NCBI RefSeq assembly: GCF_000092065.1
Contig: NC_009364.1
Span: forward strand, 372,001 to 436,000
DNA from: Ostreococcus lucimarinus CCE9901
Taxonomy: Eukaryota > Chlorophyta > Mamiellophyceae > Mamiellales > Bathycoccaceae
Reading direction: 5' to 3'
Length of the DNA stretch: 64,000 nt
Part shown: positions 34,727-44,135 of the stretch, piece after piece
How the letters are laid out: the number at the start of each line of letters is the position of its first letter
Position numbering within the stretch: the stretch's first letter is position 1
The notes under the pieces: model-generated
Told to the model about the DNA's origin: nothing
Databases searched by the model: none
Seen by the model: only the letters and a program-made list of their open reading frames with translations
Position numbers and translations under genes: made by a program

Positions 34727-35109
34727 CGCGGCGTCGTCGACTGCGGACGCCGGCGGACGATCGATCGATCGATCGATCGATTCGAACGTCGAAGAACCCG
34801 TAACCGTGCGCGTTCATCGCATGCGCGCGCGACCGCGTCGTCGAGTCGCGCTCGAGCGCGTAACGGTCGATAACCGCGACCGACACGTCCGGTTTCTATT
34901 TTTGAACCGTCGCGCGCCGTCGTCGCGAACGCGCGCGTCGCGGTCGACGACGACGCGGCGTCGCGACGACTCGAATCGTCGCGACGACGACGCGCGTGGG
35001 CGTCGCGACCGACGCGGATGATTGATTGATTGATTGATTCAATGATGCGATGCATGAATGCATGAATGCGCGGCCGTCGCGGCATCGCGCGACGCGCGCA
35101 AAAACGCGA
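34727..35109. promoter_or_regulatory. Divergent region, kinesin / thioesterase, with tetranucleotide repeats
   Basis: About 380 bp without a gene. It contains a short (ATCG)n run around 34761-34780 and a (GATT)n run at about 35018-35039, then a short ATGCATGAATGCATGAATG stretch at 35048-35068. The rest is CG-rich low complexity. Confidence 0.6.
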
Positions 35110-36060
35110 ATGCGCGCGGTCGCGACGCGCGCGCGCGACGCCGCGCGCGCGGTGACGCGTTCCAGCGCGTCGACGCGAGACGCGACGGGCGCGCGACCGA
35201 AGCGGATGGGATTCGACGCGCGCGCGTCGACGCGTGACGACGCGACGAGCGACGCGCGCGACGTCGAGCGAGTCGTGCGCAGGGTGAATCGAAGGATATC
35301 GAGCGCGGTGGGGGCGTTCGGGAGCGACGCGACGGGGCCGAGGGACGTCGAGGGGGAGGGGGGACGACGGGGCGCGACGCGCGAGGCGACGCGCGACGCG
35401 GGCGCGGCGCGGTTGTTGGTGTGGTTTCACGGGTACGGCGACGTCGACGGGGGGGCGTGGCGAGAGTTTTGTGAGGTCGTGGCGAGGGCGCGCGGGAGCG
35501 CGAGCGGGCGGACGGCGATCGCGACGCCGGACGCGATGCGGATGGACGCGGGGAACGGGCGGTTTCCGCGCGCGTGGTTCAAGCCGCGACTGCGCGTGCG
35601 AAGGAAAGACGAGCGCGAGTGGACGTGCGATGGGATCGAGGACGCGGTGGTGCGCGCGGTGACGATCGTGGACGATGCGGTGCGAAAGTACGGGATTCAG
35701 CGCAAAGACGTCGTCTTGGGCGGGTTCTCGCAGGGGGCGTGCTTGGCGTTGGCGTGCGCGAAGAGCGAGTTGAGCGACGTCGGCGGCGTGCTCGCGGTGC
35801 GCGGGTACCTGCCGAATCGCTCGAGAGAGTTCTCAGAACTGAAGCCCGACACTTTAATACTAGCGGGTGGGGCCGATCCTTTGGTGCCCGTGGAGTGGTC
35901 GTTGGAGGCGGGGCGGTTGACGGGGGGGATGGTGACGCTGCGCGAAAACATGGGGCACGAGTTGTGCGTCGAGGACGTCTATCGCGCGCGACGGTGGTTC
36001 CACGAACGCGCGGTCGCGAACGGTAATTGTATCGCGAATCACACCAGACTAGAGGCTTAG
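35110..36060 (+). CDS. Acyl-protein thioesterase/carboxylesterase-like hydrolase
   Basis: A 316-aa alpha/beta hydrolase of the LYPLA (phospholipase/carboxylesterase) family. The oxyanion region is LLVWFHGYGDVDGGAW; the nucleophile elbow GGFSQGACLALACAKS has Ser207; the acid is probably Asp in LILAGGADPLVP and the histidine in ENMGHELC. The family motif PDAMRMDAGNGRFPRAWF is also present. Family members remove palmitate from proteins or hydrolyse short esters. The first 45 residues, starting from Met 35110 (MRAVATRARDAARAVTRSSA), look like an organelle presequence, unusual for cytosolic thioesterases. Convergent with the SAM/J-like gene. Confidence 0.82.
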   Translation: MRAVATRARDAARAVTRSSASTRDATGARPKRMGFDARASTRDDATSDARDVERVVRRVNRRISSAVGAFGSDATGPRDVEGEGGRRGATREATRDAGAARLLVWFHGYGDVDGGAWREFCEVVARARGSASGRTAIATPDAMRMDAGNGRFPRAWFKPRLRVRRKDEREWTCDGIEDAVVRAVTIVDDAVRKYGIQRKDVVLGGFSQGACLALACAKSELSDVGGVLAVRGYLPNRSREFSELKPDTLILAGGADPLVPVEWSLEAGRLTGGMVTLRENMGHELCVEDVYRARRWFHERAVANGNCIANHTRLEA

Positions 36061-36097
36061 CGTAGTTGTAACGCGACGCGTTTGCGCTTCTCGGACG

Positions 36098-37117
36098 TTA
36101 CATAAATCGAGGCTTTTTCGTTTTGCTCGCGAGCTTGGCGCGAATGCTCGAGACGTCCACCTTGGGCGCGGACGACTTCTTGGGCTCCGCACCGCGCGCC
36201 GCGAACGCGGCGCGCGCGTTTTCATCGCTCATATCTAAATGAATCGTCTCGTCGTACGTCGGCATTTCGTTGAGCATGTCCTTGGACACGTAATTCTCCT
36301 CCGCCGCGCGCGTCGCCGCCGCACCGGAGCCGTAGTGCACGCCGGTGAAGGAGACGTGTCCGCCGCCTTGAATTTTCCCTTCCGCGCGTAGTTCCTCCAC
36401 TTTCCTCCGCACCGCGAGCGTCAAGTACTCCTTTCTCGTGTCTTTGTGACTCAACAAATCGAGCACGTTTTTCACCGCGCGCTGCGCCGCGGGCGCCTTC
36501 GCGTGCGCGTTCCTCGATTTATCCAAACGTAAACTCAACAGTTTGCATCGCATCGCGATTTCGTTTGTTTTCACCGCCTCGTGTCCGCTCCATTCAACCT
36601 TACCGAGCGAATCGATGGGCACCTCGCGCAACTTTAACAAACGCAAAAAATCCTTGTCCCGGTGCGCCGCGAGTATGTCTTCAATCTCCTTCGCCGTCGC
36701 CACGCCCAGGCGCGCGTTCACGTCCTCCGTCACCGCATCATCTAACGTCAGTTTCGGCGCGTAGTCCTCCACCTTGGCGCCTCCCATGCGCACCGCGCCG
36801 CCCGTGACGCGTCCCGAGCCGCCGGCGCCGTCCCCGTCCAGTCCTTGTCGCGCCCGCGAACTCGCCATCGACGCCTTCACCGCCTCCGCCAAGTCATCGC
36901 CCGACGGTGCTCGCTTCTTTTCACCCGCCAGCGCGCGTTTCAGCGCTTCGCGGAACGTCGCCGCGTCGTCGTCGCGCACGCCGACGTCTTCGAGCAGCGC
37001 GTCCAAGTCTCTCTCGTAACGCAAATCGTCGACGGTATCGACGCCTTGCTCGACGAAACGCGCGGCGTAGTGCTCGTCGAGACCGGCGTCGACGATGAAG
37101 TCGCGCACGGCGACCAT
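36098..37117 (-). CDS. SAM-domain protein with a degenerate J-like domain
   Basis: A 339-aa protein. Residues 1-70 form a SAM domain (MVAVRDFIVDAGLDEHYAAR to FREALKRALAGE). After a Gly/Ser linker, residues about 140-245 have the helix order of a DnaJ domain: DFLRLLKL, then EIAMRCKLLSLRLDKSRN, then RAVKNVLDLLSHKDTRKEYL. The His-Pro-Asp motif that activates Hsp70 is absent; only Asp-Lys of the position remains, so it should not stimulate Hsp70. The C-terminus is a Lys-rich tail (VSSIRAKLASKTKKPRF). The frame is open to 37195 without a better ATG. I do not know a named family with this combination. Confidence 0.65.
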   Translation of the reverse strand: MVAVRDFIVDAGLDEHYAARFVEQGVDTVDDLRYERDLDALLEDVGVRDDDAATFREALKRALAGEKKRAPSGDDLAEAVKASMASSRARQGLDGDGAGGSGRVTGGAVRMGGAKVEDYAPKLTLDDAVTEDVNARLGVATAKEIEDILAAHRDKDFLRLLKLREVPIDSLGKVEWSGHEAVKTNEIAMRCKLLSLRLDKSRNAHAKAPAAQRAVKNVLDLLSHKDTRKEYLTLAVRRKVEELRAEGKIQGGGHVSFTGVHYGSGAAATRAAEENYVSKDMLNEMPTYDETIHLDMSDENARAAFAARGAEPKKSSAPKVDVSSIRAKLASKTKKPRFM

Positions 37118-37197
37118 GGCGTCGGTCGGGCGCGAGCGGAGGCTGATTGTGAGGGCGGCGCGAGCGCGGGCGCGACGACGCGAGCTACAACGCAAAG

Positions 37198-38214
37198 CTA
37201 GGCCAACGCCGCTCGTAAGCGGTCGATGCGGGTGCGATAATAGTTCCCGCGCAAAGGGTCGAGTGTGGCTAAGTTTCTAAACATCGACTCCGCGCTCGCG
37301 GCGCGACCGATGTCGGCGTCGCGAACGGCTTCGGCGGCGACGCGGTCGGCGAGCAGGAGCGCGGCGTGACGCGACGGCACGCGCGACGGCGCGGGCGCCG
37401 CGGCGGTTCGCGCGGCGTCGATCGCGAGCGCGACGACGCGGTTCGCGACGTCGCGCGGTATCGCGCTCCCATCTCGCTCCGCGATCGCGCACAGACCGCG
37501 AAGATAATTCCACGCGCTCTCGTTGTCGTCGTCGACGCGCGGCGCCGTCGTCGCGAACGCCGCCTCCCGCTCCAACACCCCCACGTCTCCTCGCTCCAAG
37601 CACACCATCACGCACTGAAACCGCGCGTTCCAAGCGCTGTTATTCATCCAATCTTCCGCCAGCATCTCCTCCGTGAACGCCATCTCTTCCTCCCACGCGT
37701 CGCATCGCTCGACGAGCCACGCGCGATGCGACCACGCGTGTATGTTCTTCCCATCCAGCATCAGCGCCGCGTTCGCGTGCGCGAACGCCCCGTCTCGTAA
37801 TCCTTCAAACGCACCCGCGGCATCCGCGCGTTCGAGCACCATTCTCGCGTGATTCCACACTTGATAATTCTTTGGATTTTTCGTCGTCTGCGCCTCGGCG
37901 AACGCGAGCTCGTCGCGCAGCGTCGCCGTCCCCGCCTCCGCCTCGCGCGCGTCGACCGCGTCCTCGACGCACCGCATGCGAAACGCCCACGCGGTGTAGT
38001 GCGCGCCGCACGTCTCGAGCACGCGCGCCGCGGCTTCCGCGCCGTCCTCGGGCGTCCACTCGCGCGCCGTCGTCCCGCCGTCGTCGCCTTCGAGCGCCGC
38101 GCGCGCGCGACGCGCCATCGCGCGCTCGAGCGCGCCGACGGCGTCCTCGTACGCGTCCTCGTACGCCGGTCGCGCGACGTCGCGCGCGCCGTCGCCGTCG
38201 CCGTCGCGGCGCAT
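37198..38214 (-). CDS. Protein farnesyltransferase/geranylgeranyltransferase-I alpha subunit
   Basis: A 338-aa alpha-solenoid protein built of PPTA repeats: HYTAWAFRMRCVEDA, PKNYQVWNHARMVLE, NIHAWSHRAWLVERCDAWEE, MNNSAWNARFQCV and NESAWNYLRGLC, ending LDPLRGNYYRTRIDRLR. These W-x2-R/H repeats are those of the shared alpha subunit of CAAX prenyltransferases, which works with a beta subunit to add farnesyl or geranylgeranyl. The Met at 38214 avoids overlapping the neighbouring gene; Met at 38298 (MSSIAARARARRGG) gives 366 aa and overlaps the next gene's start by 11 bp. Head-to-head with the RING protein gene. Confidence 0.87.
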   Translation of the reverse strand: MRRDGDGDGARDVARPAYEDAYEDAVGALERAMARRARAALEGDDGGTTAREWTPEDGAEAAARVLETCGAHYTAWAFRMRCVEDAVDAREAEAGTATLRDELAFAEAQTTKNPKNYQVWNHARMVLERADAAGAFEGLRDGAFAHANAALMLDGKNIHAWSHRAWLVERCDAWEEEMAFTEEMLAEDWMNNSAWNARFQCVMVCLERGDVGVLEREAAFATTAPRVDDDNESAWNYLRGLCAIAERDGSAIPRDVANRVVALAIDAARTAAAPAPSRVPSRHAALLLADRVAAEAVRDADIGRAASAESMFRNLATLDPLRGNYYRTRIDRLRAALA

Positions 38215-38287
38215 CCGTCGCGCTCTGCCGCAATCCGCGACGCCGTCGCCGCGCGCGCCGCCGCGCCGCGCTCGAGCGCGCGCCGCG

Positions 38288-39216
38288 ATGGACGACATCG
38301 AGAACGACCGCTCGCTGAGCAACTCCGGGCGCTCGACGCCCGTGCACCGCGAGCGCAAGCTCGCGGAACCGTCGACGACGGCGCAACCGCCGACGACCGA
38401 TCCGTCGCGCACGCTGCGACTGTTCGAACAGCAGAGCGTCGATCGACGACGACGGGCGCTGGGAGAGACGGTGCGCGATGCGAGCGTCGATCGCGCGCGC
38501 GCGACGGGCGAACGGGCGCGAGCGACGCGAACGAGACGGCGATTCGAGCGATTCCGGCGCAACCGTTTCTCGAGCGAAGTCTTTCCCCTCGGGACGCGCG
38601 ACGAGACGCGAGGGACGCTGGCGTCGTGGTCGAGCGCCGAGACTGACGATGCGCGTTCACGCGCGCGATGAAGGATGATTCGGCGTCGTTGGCGCGGTTG
38701 TTGCAGGAGCAAGAGCGCGCGTACTTCATGATGCGCTTCGACGGGAACGCGCGAGGCGAGACGGCGTTCGCGGACGAGGACGCGGCGTTCGAGGAGGAGG
38801 AAGAGGATGAATCGTTGGCGCTCGCGAGGCAACTGCAGGAACAGGAGGAACAAGAGTATAGGAATCGGATGTTGGCCATGGCTGGGATCGATCCCGATGC
38901 GGAGGAGGATTCTGAGGCGGAGGGGATCGATACGGACGCGATGACGTACGAGGAGTTGTGCGAGCTCGGGGACGTCGTGGGGAAGGTGACGTGTGGGCTC
39001 ACCGATGCGCAAATCGCGTCGTTGCCGCAAAGGACGATCGATGCGAGCGTGGCGGGGACGAAGTGTGCGGTGTGTTGCATGGAATTCGACGCCGGTGAGG
39101 ACGCGTGCGAGTTGCCGAGGTGCGGGCACGTGTATCACGGTGAGTGCGTCGAGCCGTGGTTGAAGGAGAACAAGTCGTGTCCGACGTGCAAGACGGAGGT
39201 GTTCGAAGAGACTTAG
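38288..39216 (+). CDS. BIG BROTHER-like RING-H2 E3 ubiquitin ligase (probable intron)
   Basis: Proposed exons 38288..38470 and 38674..39216 give 241 aa. The C-terminal RING-H2 finger (about residues 188-232) has CAVCCMEFDAGEDACELPRC and HVYHGECVEPWLKENKSCP. Just before it, MTYEELCELGDVVGKVTCGL plus IASLPQ is the conserved block of plant BIG BROTHER ligases, which limit organ growth by ubiquitinating DA1-type proteins; a growth role here is unproven. Exon 1 encodes MDDIENDRSLSNSGRSTPVH and a Ser/Thr-rich stretch. If unspliced, an alternative start at 38668 gives 182 aa with the whole RING domain. Splicing is inferred from a donor GTGCGC and branch CTGAC. Confidence 0.72.
38471..38673 (+). other. 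Proposed intron in the RING-H2 gene
   Basis: 203 nt, phase 0, donor GTGCGC, acceptor AAG. A CTGAC branch-site match at 38643-38647 has its A 27 nt before the end. The spacing agrees with the other introns in the window, but the RING protein would also be translatable without it. Confidence 0.5.
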
Positions 39217-39350
39217 TCAAATTCTACTGTACTACCATTTTTACGCCTTAATTCCTTCCATGGACGATTTTTCGCGTAGCGCGGCGTTGCAATGAAGATC
39301 TACGCGTCTCGTTTCTCTCTGGCATCGTTTCTCTCTGGTATCGTTTCATC

Positions 39351-42300
39351 TCACGCTGTCGCGGGATTCACAACCAGCGAAGCGGTTTCTTTCGGGTCCC
39401 ACGCCATCGCGCCCTTCGCCTTCAAGCCCACGAATCCGAGAGGGATGTCACTCGGCATACCGTCCACGTCGAGCGCGGCCGCGCACTTCTTCGCGCTCGC
39501 GCCGATCAACTGCACGCGAAGCTCGTCGCCGGCGTGATCGCAGAGCGTCACGAACAACATGTCAAACTTCTTCCCAGTCTTTGGATTCTCTTTCACAGCC
39601 ACTCCGTTCGCGGGCTCGCGCTTGATGAGTTGCCCGATGACGTTTATCGACGTCCCCGGCGGCTTGCTTGCGATCGAGGCAAACGCGCACGGTTCCGCCG
39701 CCCCTGCGGGCCACGCCGCTTGGGGAATTTCCAAACGCTTCGCGGCGGGCGTCGGCGGCGCCGACAACGGTACGGTGTTCTCTTTTGAACTGTGCTGAAT
39801 GAGCCCGACGCCCGCCCAAAGATCGTTCACGTGAGAAACGAGCGCGCGTCTGGCGTGCGATTCTTTCCTCTTCATGGCCGCTTTGATGGGCGACAAGACG
39901 TGCGTCTTTACGAGCCGCGTCGCCGCGGGTGTCGAAATCGCGAAGGCTGATATAAACTTGAGCGCGGCCACAGCCGTGGCCGTCGGCGACGCTTGCTCGA
40001 CGTCAGTTTCTCGCGCATCGGCCAAAGTTTCCACCGGTGGCTTGAACGAGCGGTAAACTTCCTCCAAAGCGTGCGTCGTCGCAGACGGCGTCGCGCCCAA
40101 CACGCCTCGCAGCCGGCGACCGGCGGCGTTGCGATCCATCTCGCTGAGTGGCATGAAGCCCTTGCTTTGCTCTGCGCCACCGAGCGCGTATGCGATTTCA
40201 CCGATCGCCGCTCGCATTATCGCGATGAAGAAGACGTTTTCGGGCTCCGTAGATGCCACCACATCGCCGTCGACGCGCGCCGTGAGATCTGGATGGTGCG
40301 TCACTGCGTCGATGAGTAAGCGATAGAGCGCTGCACGAATACTCGTATCCGATGTTGAAATCGGTGGCGGTGCCGCACTTTTACCGATGGCGACCGCAGG
40401 TGGCTGAAGCGCGTCCAAAATCGACGGCATAAGCGCTCGCAGCCACGTGGCTTCAGAACTCTTCTTCGTCAAAAGCGCGAGCGCGAGCGCCCATCCCTTC
40501 GCGGCTTGCGTGCCAGCTTTGCTCGACGCCGTGTATCTCGCGCGCTCTATCGATCGTTTTGCGCACGAGGTGATGACGAACTCGCGAAGCGCGACGACCT
40601 TTTCGCTGGCAATTCCTAAACTCACGTGCAAAGAATCGGTGGCGTCGAGCGCCGCCCAAATGGCGCCGATGGCGTCGTCGGCATCCGTCGCTCGCGGTCG
40701 TTCCATCGTCTCGTGCAATATCGCGACAAGCGTCGTCAGCATTGTGACGTCGCGGGGATCAAACTTCAAGGCGACCGTCAGCATAGCGTGCGCCAATGTT
40801 TCAGCGCGAGCTTCCGATTGACGCCCACCTCTCGTCGAGCTCAACTCCACCGTCTTGCAAAGCATGGGCACGAGTTTTGGCGGCGGTGGCGCCAAGAAAG
40901 CGTCCGACAGATGAGACACCGCCGTCGTGAGAATCAAAGCACTCGCACCCATGAATGCACTTTCACTGTGCTTTCCCCGAACTTCGGCTTCGCGACACGG
41001 GAGCGCATCCCAGAAGGCGTTCGACGCGGCGACGGCTGATACTCGAACCTTGGGCGAAACCGCCGTCGTCGCCGCCTGGTGCAGCACTTCCGCCACCCAA
41101 CGCGCGCGCTTGTGTAACGATGCGTTGTCCGACTTGTCGCACCCTTCCAGCTTTTCGCTCGCAGGGAAAGCGGGGAACAAAATGGGATGTCGTTTCGCGG
41201 CTCTGGTGATTCTCGCGCGGGCTCGACTGATGCCGGTCGCGCCAGATTCCCCGGCGGCGGGATCCATCGTCGCAAGGACCCACAACTTTAGAAGTGGGGC
41301 ACCGATACCGCCGTAATAAATCGGCGTGACGTCGAGTAATCGTGAATAAAGTCGATACGCGAACGCTCGATACGGCGCGCCTGCCAACCGCCAAAAAGTT
41401 GCCGGCGTGTGCGGAGCCACGACGGCTGTCTCCGCTTGGCTCCACGTCCAAACGCCAGACCGAAGCAGCAGGGCGATGAGCCGAGCCGAGCCTTCGATAG
41501 CCGCTCGCGTGACTCCAGAACCACCAACAGTTGTCACTGGCGAGTTCGAGCGCGCCGGGAAATCTAGAGCGAGTAAATTCGAAAGCGCCGGCCATATGTG
41601 TTCGCTCGCATTCTTAGCCAAAGCCAACGTCTCGGGTGATTTTGGATCTCCCCAATCACGCGTGGCCGCGGTGACGGCGGCGGCGATCAAACGTAGCGCT
41701 TGCTTCCTCAATTTAACTTTGAACGGATAGCTCGGGTCGAGAAACGCAGCGAGCGTCGGGCAGAAGAGCTCTTCGCGGCCCGCCAAAGGTGGTCCTCGCA
41801 CAGATCGACGAAGCGCAGCCATGGATGCGTACAGCAAAACGTGCGCCGCTTCGAGTCTTTCCAGCAAAAGCAGGGCGACTTGGTCTTCTTTAGTCGTCTG
41901 ATTTTCGCCCTCGGCATCGACAGCTGCAAGTTCGTGGATCGATGCTTGAATATACGTCGGTAATTCCGGTGGCGTTTCGCCCGACTTGGCTTGTATGTAT
42001 TCGCGAATCATGCAATACTCCTGACCGAGCTCAGCCAAGAGCGTGAGCAACTGAATGAGCGACTCGCCGACGTGGACACCCTGATACGCCGCGTGATCAC
42101 TACAGCGCAGTAGCGCCCTGAGCACGACGGCGCGCGCAGTACTTTGATGCGCGCGAAACGTTTCTGGATCTGCGAGCGTCTCTCGCGCGTCGGAAATTAT
42201 TTGTAAACCTGCGGGCGTCCTCGGCGCAACGCGAGCGATGCGCACGACGAGGGCGCAAAACGCTCGCAGCTCGCTCTCGTCGACCACAATACCAGAGTCT

Positions 42301-44135
42301 GTCTCGACCATTGCGCCGCGAAGGGCTTGGTTGGAGCACACCAACGCGTCCCTGAACTGAAACTCATCTCGCGCCCCGTCTCGAAGGTCACGCAAAATTT
42401 GCGCGCACGCGCCTTCACCCTGCGCGGCGCGAGTTTCCTCGTCCTCTTCTTGCGCGGCGGCGTGTACGGCGCGGCTCTGTGCAGCCTCAACGACTTCCGG
42501 ATTGACTGTCGCAAACTGTTCCGCTTCAGTCGGTCTGGGAACTCGTCGACGACGACGACGACGCGCCGTCGGCGGCGCGACGTCGCCCTGTCGAACGACG
42601 ACTGTCTCGCCGTACTCTGTCGTGTGCGTCGCCACGCCAGGACGCGACGTCGATGGCTCGCGCGTTCTGCGTTCAATCCGATCTCCGTCGTCTTCGTGCA
42701 CGGCATCAACGACGTGACGTTGTTCCCGAGGTACGTGAACAAAGTCTGCGCCAGACGCGCCTTCGTCGTCGGAACGCCACTCTTCGTCCTCGCGGCGATC
42801 AGGAGCGGGTCCATAATCCGTCCGCGCGCGCTTCTGTTTTGGCACACGTTGCGCGACCGACCCTTCGCGCGCCGTCGACGTCGCCGCGTAGGATCGAACG
42901 TGCCCGGTGACGTGATCCGAACGCGGCGGCGCTGCGACCATCGCGACGTCGACCGGCTCGGCATCGCGCGCGACGACGTCCGGCGTGGTGGCAGTTTCGA
43001 CATCACCCTCGCTGTCGGAAGAATTCAACTCAGAACCATCTGAACTTCCATAGCCATCTAGTTGCTGCGCGCCGACGCGGGCACCGCGAGTACCGCGCGC
43101 CCTAGATCGACCGCCGCGTCGCCGCGCGTTCGAGCCGGTTTCGGCGGCTTCGGCGGCGCCGTCGGATTGATCGCCTTCGTCGTCACCATCGGCGCCTCGA
43201 TCCCCATCGGTAACGAGATCACCGAACGCCGCGCGCACACTCGCCGCGACTTTTGCGCGCAAGGCGATGGCTTGCGCCTCTTTGTTCGAGCGCGCGCCGA
43301 AGAGTCCCGGAATGGTGCCGCGACCGCTTCCGCCGCCGCCACCCGCCGCGGCGGGATCACGCTGTCTTCGCTGCCGTTCCGTGTACGCCGCGGGCAAGTC
43401 CAACATCGGCGGTGCGTCTCGCCCACTCACGATGGCGGTCGTGATCAAGTAATGCGCCACCGACGGCCACCCGTACGCCAAAGCCTCGCCCGTCAACTGT
43501 TGCGTCGGGAACAAATTCCGCTTCGCCCGCAAGCAATTCGCCCCGCTACAATTGCATATATCCCGACACACCGGACACCGCCACTCCGCATCCGCCATCG
43601 CCTCGTCCAAATTTTCCCCCACGCGCATCTCCAGGCACCACCCGCACCACGTCCCTCGCCCCCGTCCTCCCTCCGGCGCTCTCCGCCACGTTCCGCACAC
43701 GCACGTCGTCTTCGCGTCCGTCGTCTTTTGTCTACAAAAGTGGCACGTCGTGCACTCTCGACACCCCGCGTCGTGCACGTCCTTGCACCACGTCTTACTC
43801 CCGCGCGCGTCTCGTCGCCACCGTCGCTCGCACCCGTACAACCGATCGTAGTGCGACATCGTGTAGTGTTCCCTCGTCTCGCCCTGCGCCGCGCGCAGCG
43901 CCGCGAGTTCGGGTCCGATCGTCCCGACGCGCGCGCCCTCGCGCGTCGTCGTCGCCGTCGTCGCCGACGCGCTCGCGATTCGCGACGCCGCCGCGTCGCG
44001 CGTCGTCGTCGTCGTCGCCGTCGCGGTTCGTCCGTCGTCGTCGCTCGCGCTCGCGTCGCTCTCCGCGCCGGCGTCGCTCGCGTCCGAGTCCTCGAACGCG
44101 TCGCCCCATCCGAGGTCGTCCGCGACGTCGCGCAT
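39351..44135 (-). CDS. Large CDCA7-type zinc-finger (zf-4CXXC_R1) protein with helical-repeat body
   Basis: A 1594-aa protein. After an acidic N-terminus (MRDVADDLGWGDAFEDSDAS) comes a cysteine-rich domain (about 113-205): CHFCRQKTTDAKTTC, WCGWCLEMRVGENL, WRCPVCRDICNCSGANC and then EALAYGWPSVAHYLI. This matches the zf-4CXXC_R1 finger of CDCA7, which binds hemimethylated DNA and recruits the HELLS remodeller. A disordered Arg/Ser/Asp region follows (about 270-550), then about 900 residues of alpha-helical repeats, with some resemblance to MMS22/MMS22L-type scaffolds that I cannot confirm. The C-terminal 110 residues look like an OB-fold (INVIGQLIKREP, FVTLCDHAGDELRVQLIG). The start at 44135 is the first Met beyond the minisatellite; the frame is open to 44414. 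No single known family has this layout. Confidence 0.72.
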   Translation of the reverse strand: MRDVADDLGWGDAFEDSDASDAGAESDASASDDDGRTATATTTTTRDAAASRIASASATTATTTREGARVGTIGPELAALRAAQGETREHYTMSHYDRLYGCERRWRRDARGSKTWCKDVHDAGCRECTTCHFCRQKTTDAKTTCVCGTWRRAPEGGRGRGTWCGWCLEMRVGENLDEAMADAEWRCPVCRDICNCSGANCLRAKRNLFPTQQLTGEALAYGWPSVAHYLITTAIVSGRDAPPMLDLPAAYTERQRRQRDPAAAGGGGGSGRGTIPGLFGARSNKEAQAIALRAKVAASVRAAFGDLVTDGDRGADGDDEGDQSDGAAEAAETGSNARRRGGRSRARGTRGARVGAQQLDGYGSSDGSELNSSDSEGDVETATTPDVVARDAEPVDVAMVAAPPRSDHVTGHVRSYAATSTAREGSVAQRVPKQKRARTDYGPAPDRREDEEWRSDDEGASGADFVHVPREQRHVVDAVHEDDGDRIERRTREPSTSRPGVATHTTEYGETVVVRQGDVAPPTARRRRRRRVPRPTEAEQFATVNPEVVEAAQSRAVHAAAQEEDEETRAAQGEGACAQILRDLRDGARDEFQFRDALVCSNQALRGAMVETDSGIVVDESELRAFCALVVRIARVAPRTPAGLQIISDARETLADPETFRAHQSTARAVVLRALLRCSDHAAYQGVHVGESLIQLLTLLAELGQEYCMIREYIQAKSGETPPELPTYIQASIHELAAVDAEGENQTTKEDQVALLLLERLEAAHVLLYASMAALRRSVRGPPLAGREELFCPTLAAFLDPSYPFKVKLRKQALRLIAAAVTAATRDWGDPKSPETLALAKNASEHIWPALSNLLALDFPARSNSPVTTVGGSGVTRAAIEGSARLIALLLRSGVWTWSQAETAVVAPHTPATFWRLAGAPYRAFAYRLYSRLLDVTPIYYGGIGAPLLKLWVLATMDPAAGESGATGISRARARITRAAKRHPILFPAFPASEKLEGCDKSDNASLHKRARWVAEVLHQAATTAVSPKVRVSAVAASNAFWDALPCREAEVRGKHSESAFMGASALILTTAVSHLSDAFLAPPPPKLVPMLCKTVELSSTRGGRQSEARAETLAHAMLTVALKFDPRDVTMLTTLVAILHETMERPRATDADDAIGAIWAALDATDSLHVSLGIASEKVVALREFVITSCAKRSIERARYTASSKAGTQAAKGWALALALLTKKSSEATWLRALMPSILDALQPPAVAIGKSAAPPPISTSDTSIRAALYRLLIDAVTHHPDLTARVDGDVVASTEPENVFFIAIMRAAIGEIAYALGGAEQSKGFMPLSEMDRNAAGRRLRGVLGATPSATTHALEEVYRSFKPPVETLADARETDVEQASPTATAVAALKFISAFAISTPAATRLVKTHVLSPIKAAMKRKESHARRALVSHVNDLWAGVGLIQHSSKENTVPLSAPPTPAAKRLEIPQAAWPAGAAEPCAFASIASKPPGTSINVIGQLIKREPANGVAVKENPKTGKKFDMLFVTLCDHAGDELRVQLIGASAKKCAAALDVDGMPSDIPLGFVGLKAKGAMAWDPKETASLVVNPATA

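Noticed and set aside
35018-35068. (GATT)n and ATGCATGAATG repeats considered as a telomere-like or mobile-element end
   Set aside because: Too short, not the plant telomere unit, and no inverted ends or target duplication nearby.
17353-38673. Introns considered as introner (mobile intron) elements
   Set aside because: Their internal sequences do not resemble one another beyond donor, branch and acceptor.
38299-39138. Minus-strand extension of the prenyltransferase alpha frame
   Set aside because: Antisense to the RING ligase; PPTA repeats start only after 38214.
39217-39350. Checked for a tRNA between the RING and zinc-finger genes
   Set aside because: No cloverleaf arms or B-box-like sequence could be found; only A/T-richer 3' ends of two convergent genes.
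42327-43043. Plus-strand 238-codon frame
   Set aside because: Antisense to the helical body of the zinc-finger protein; no family features.
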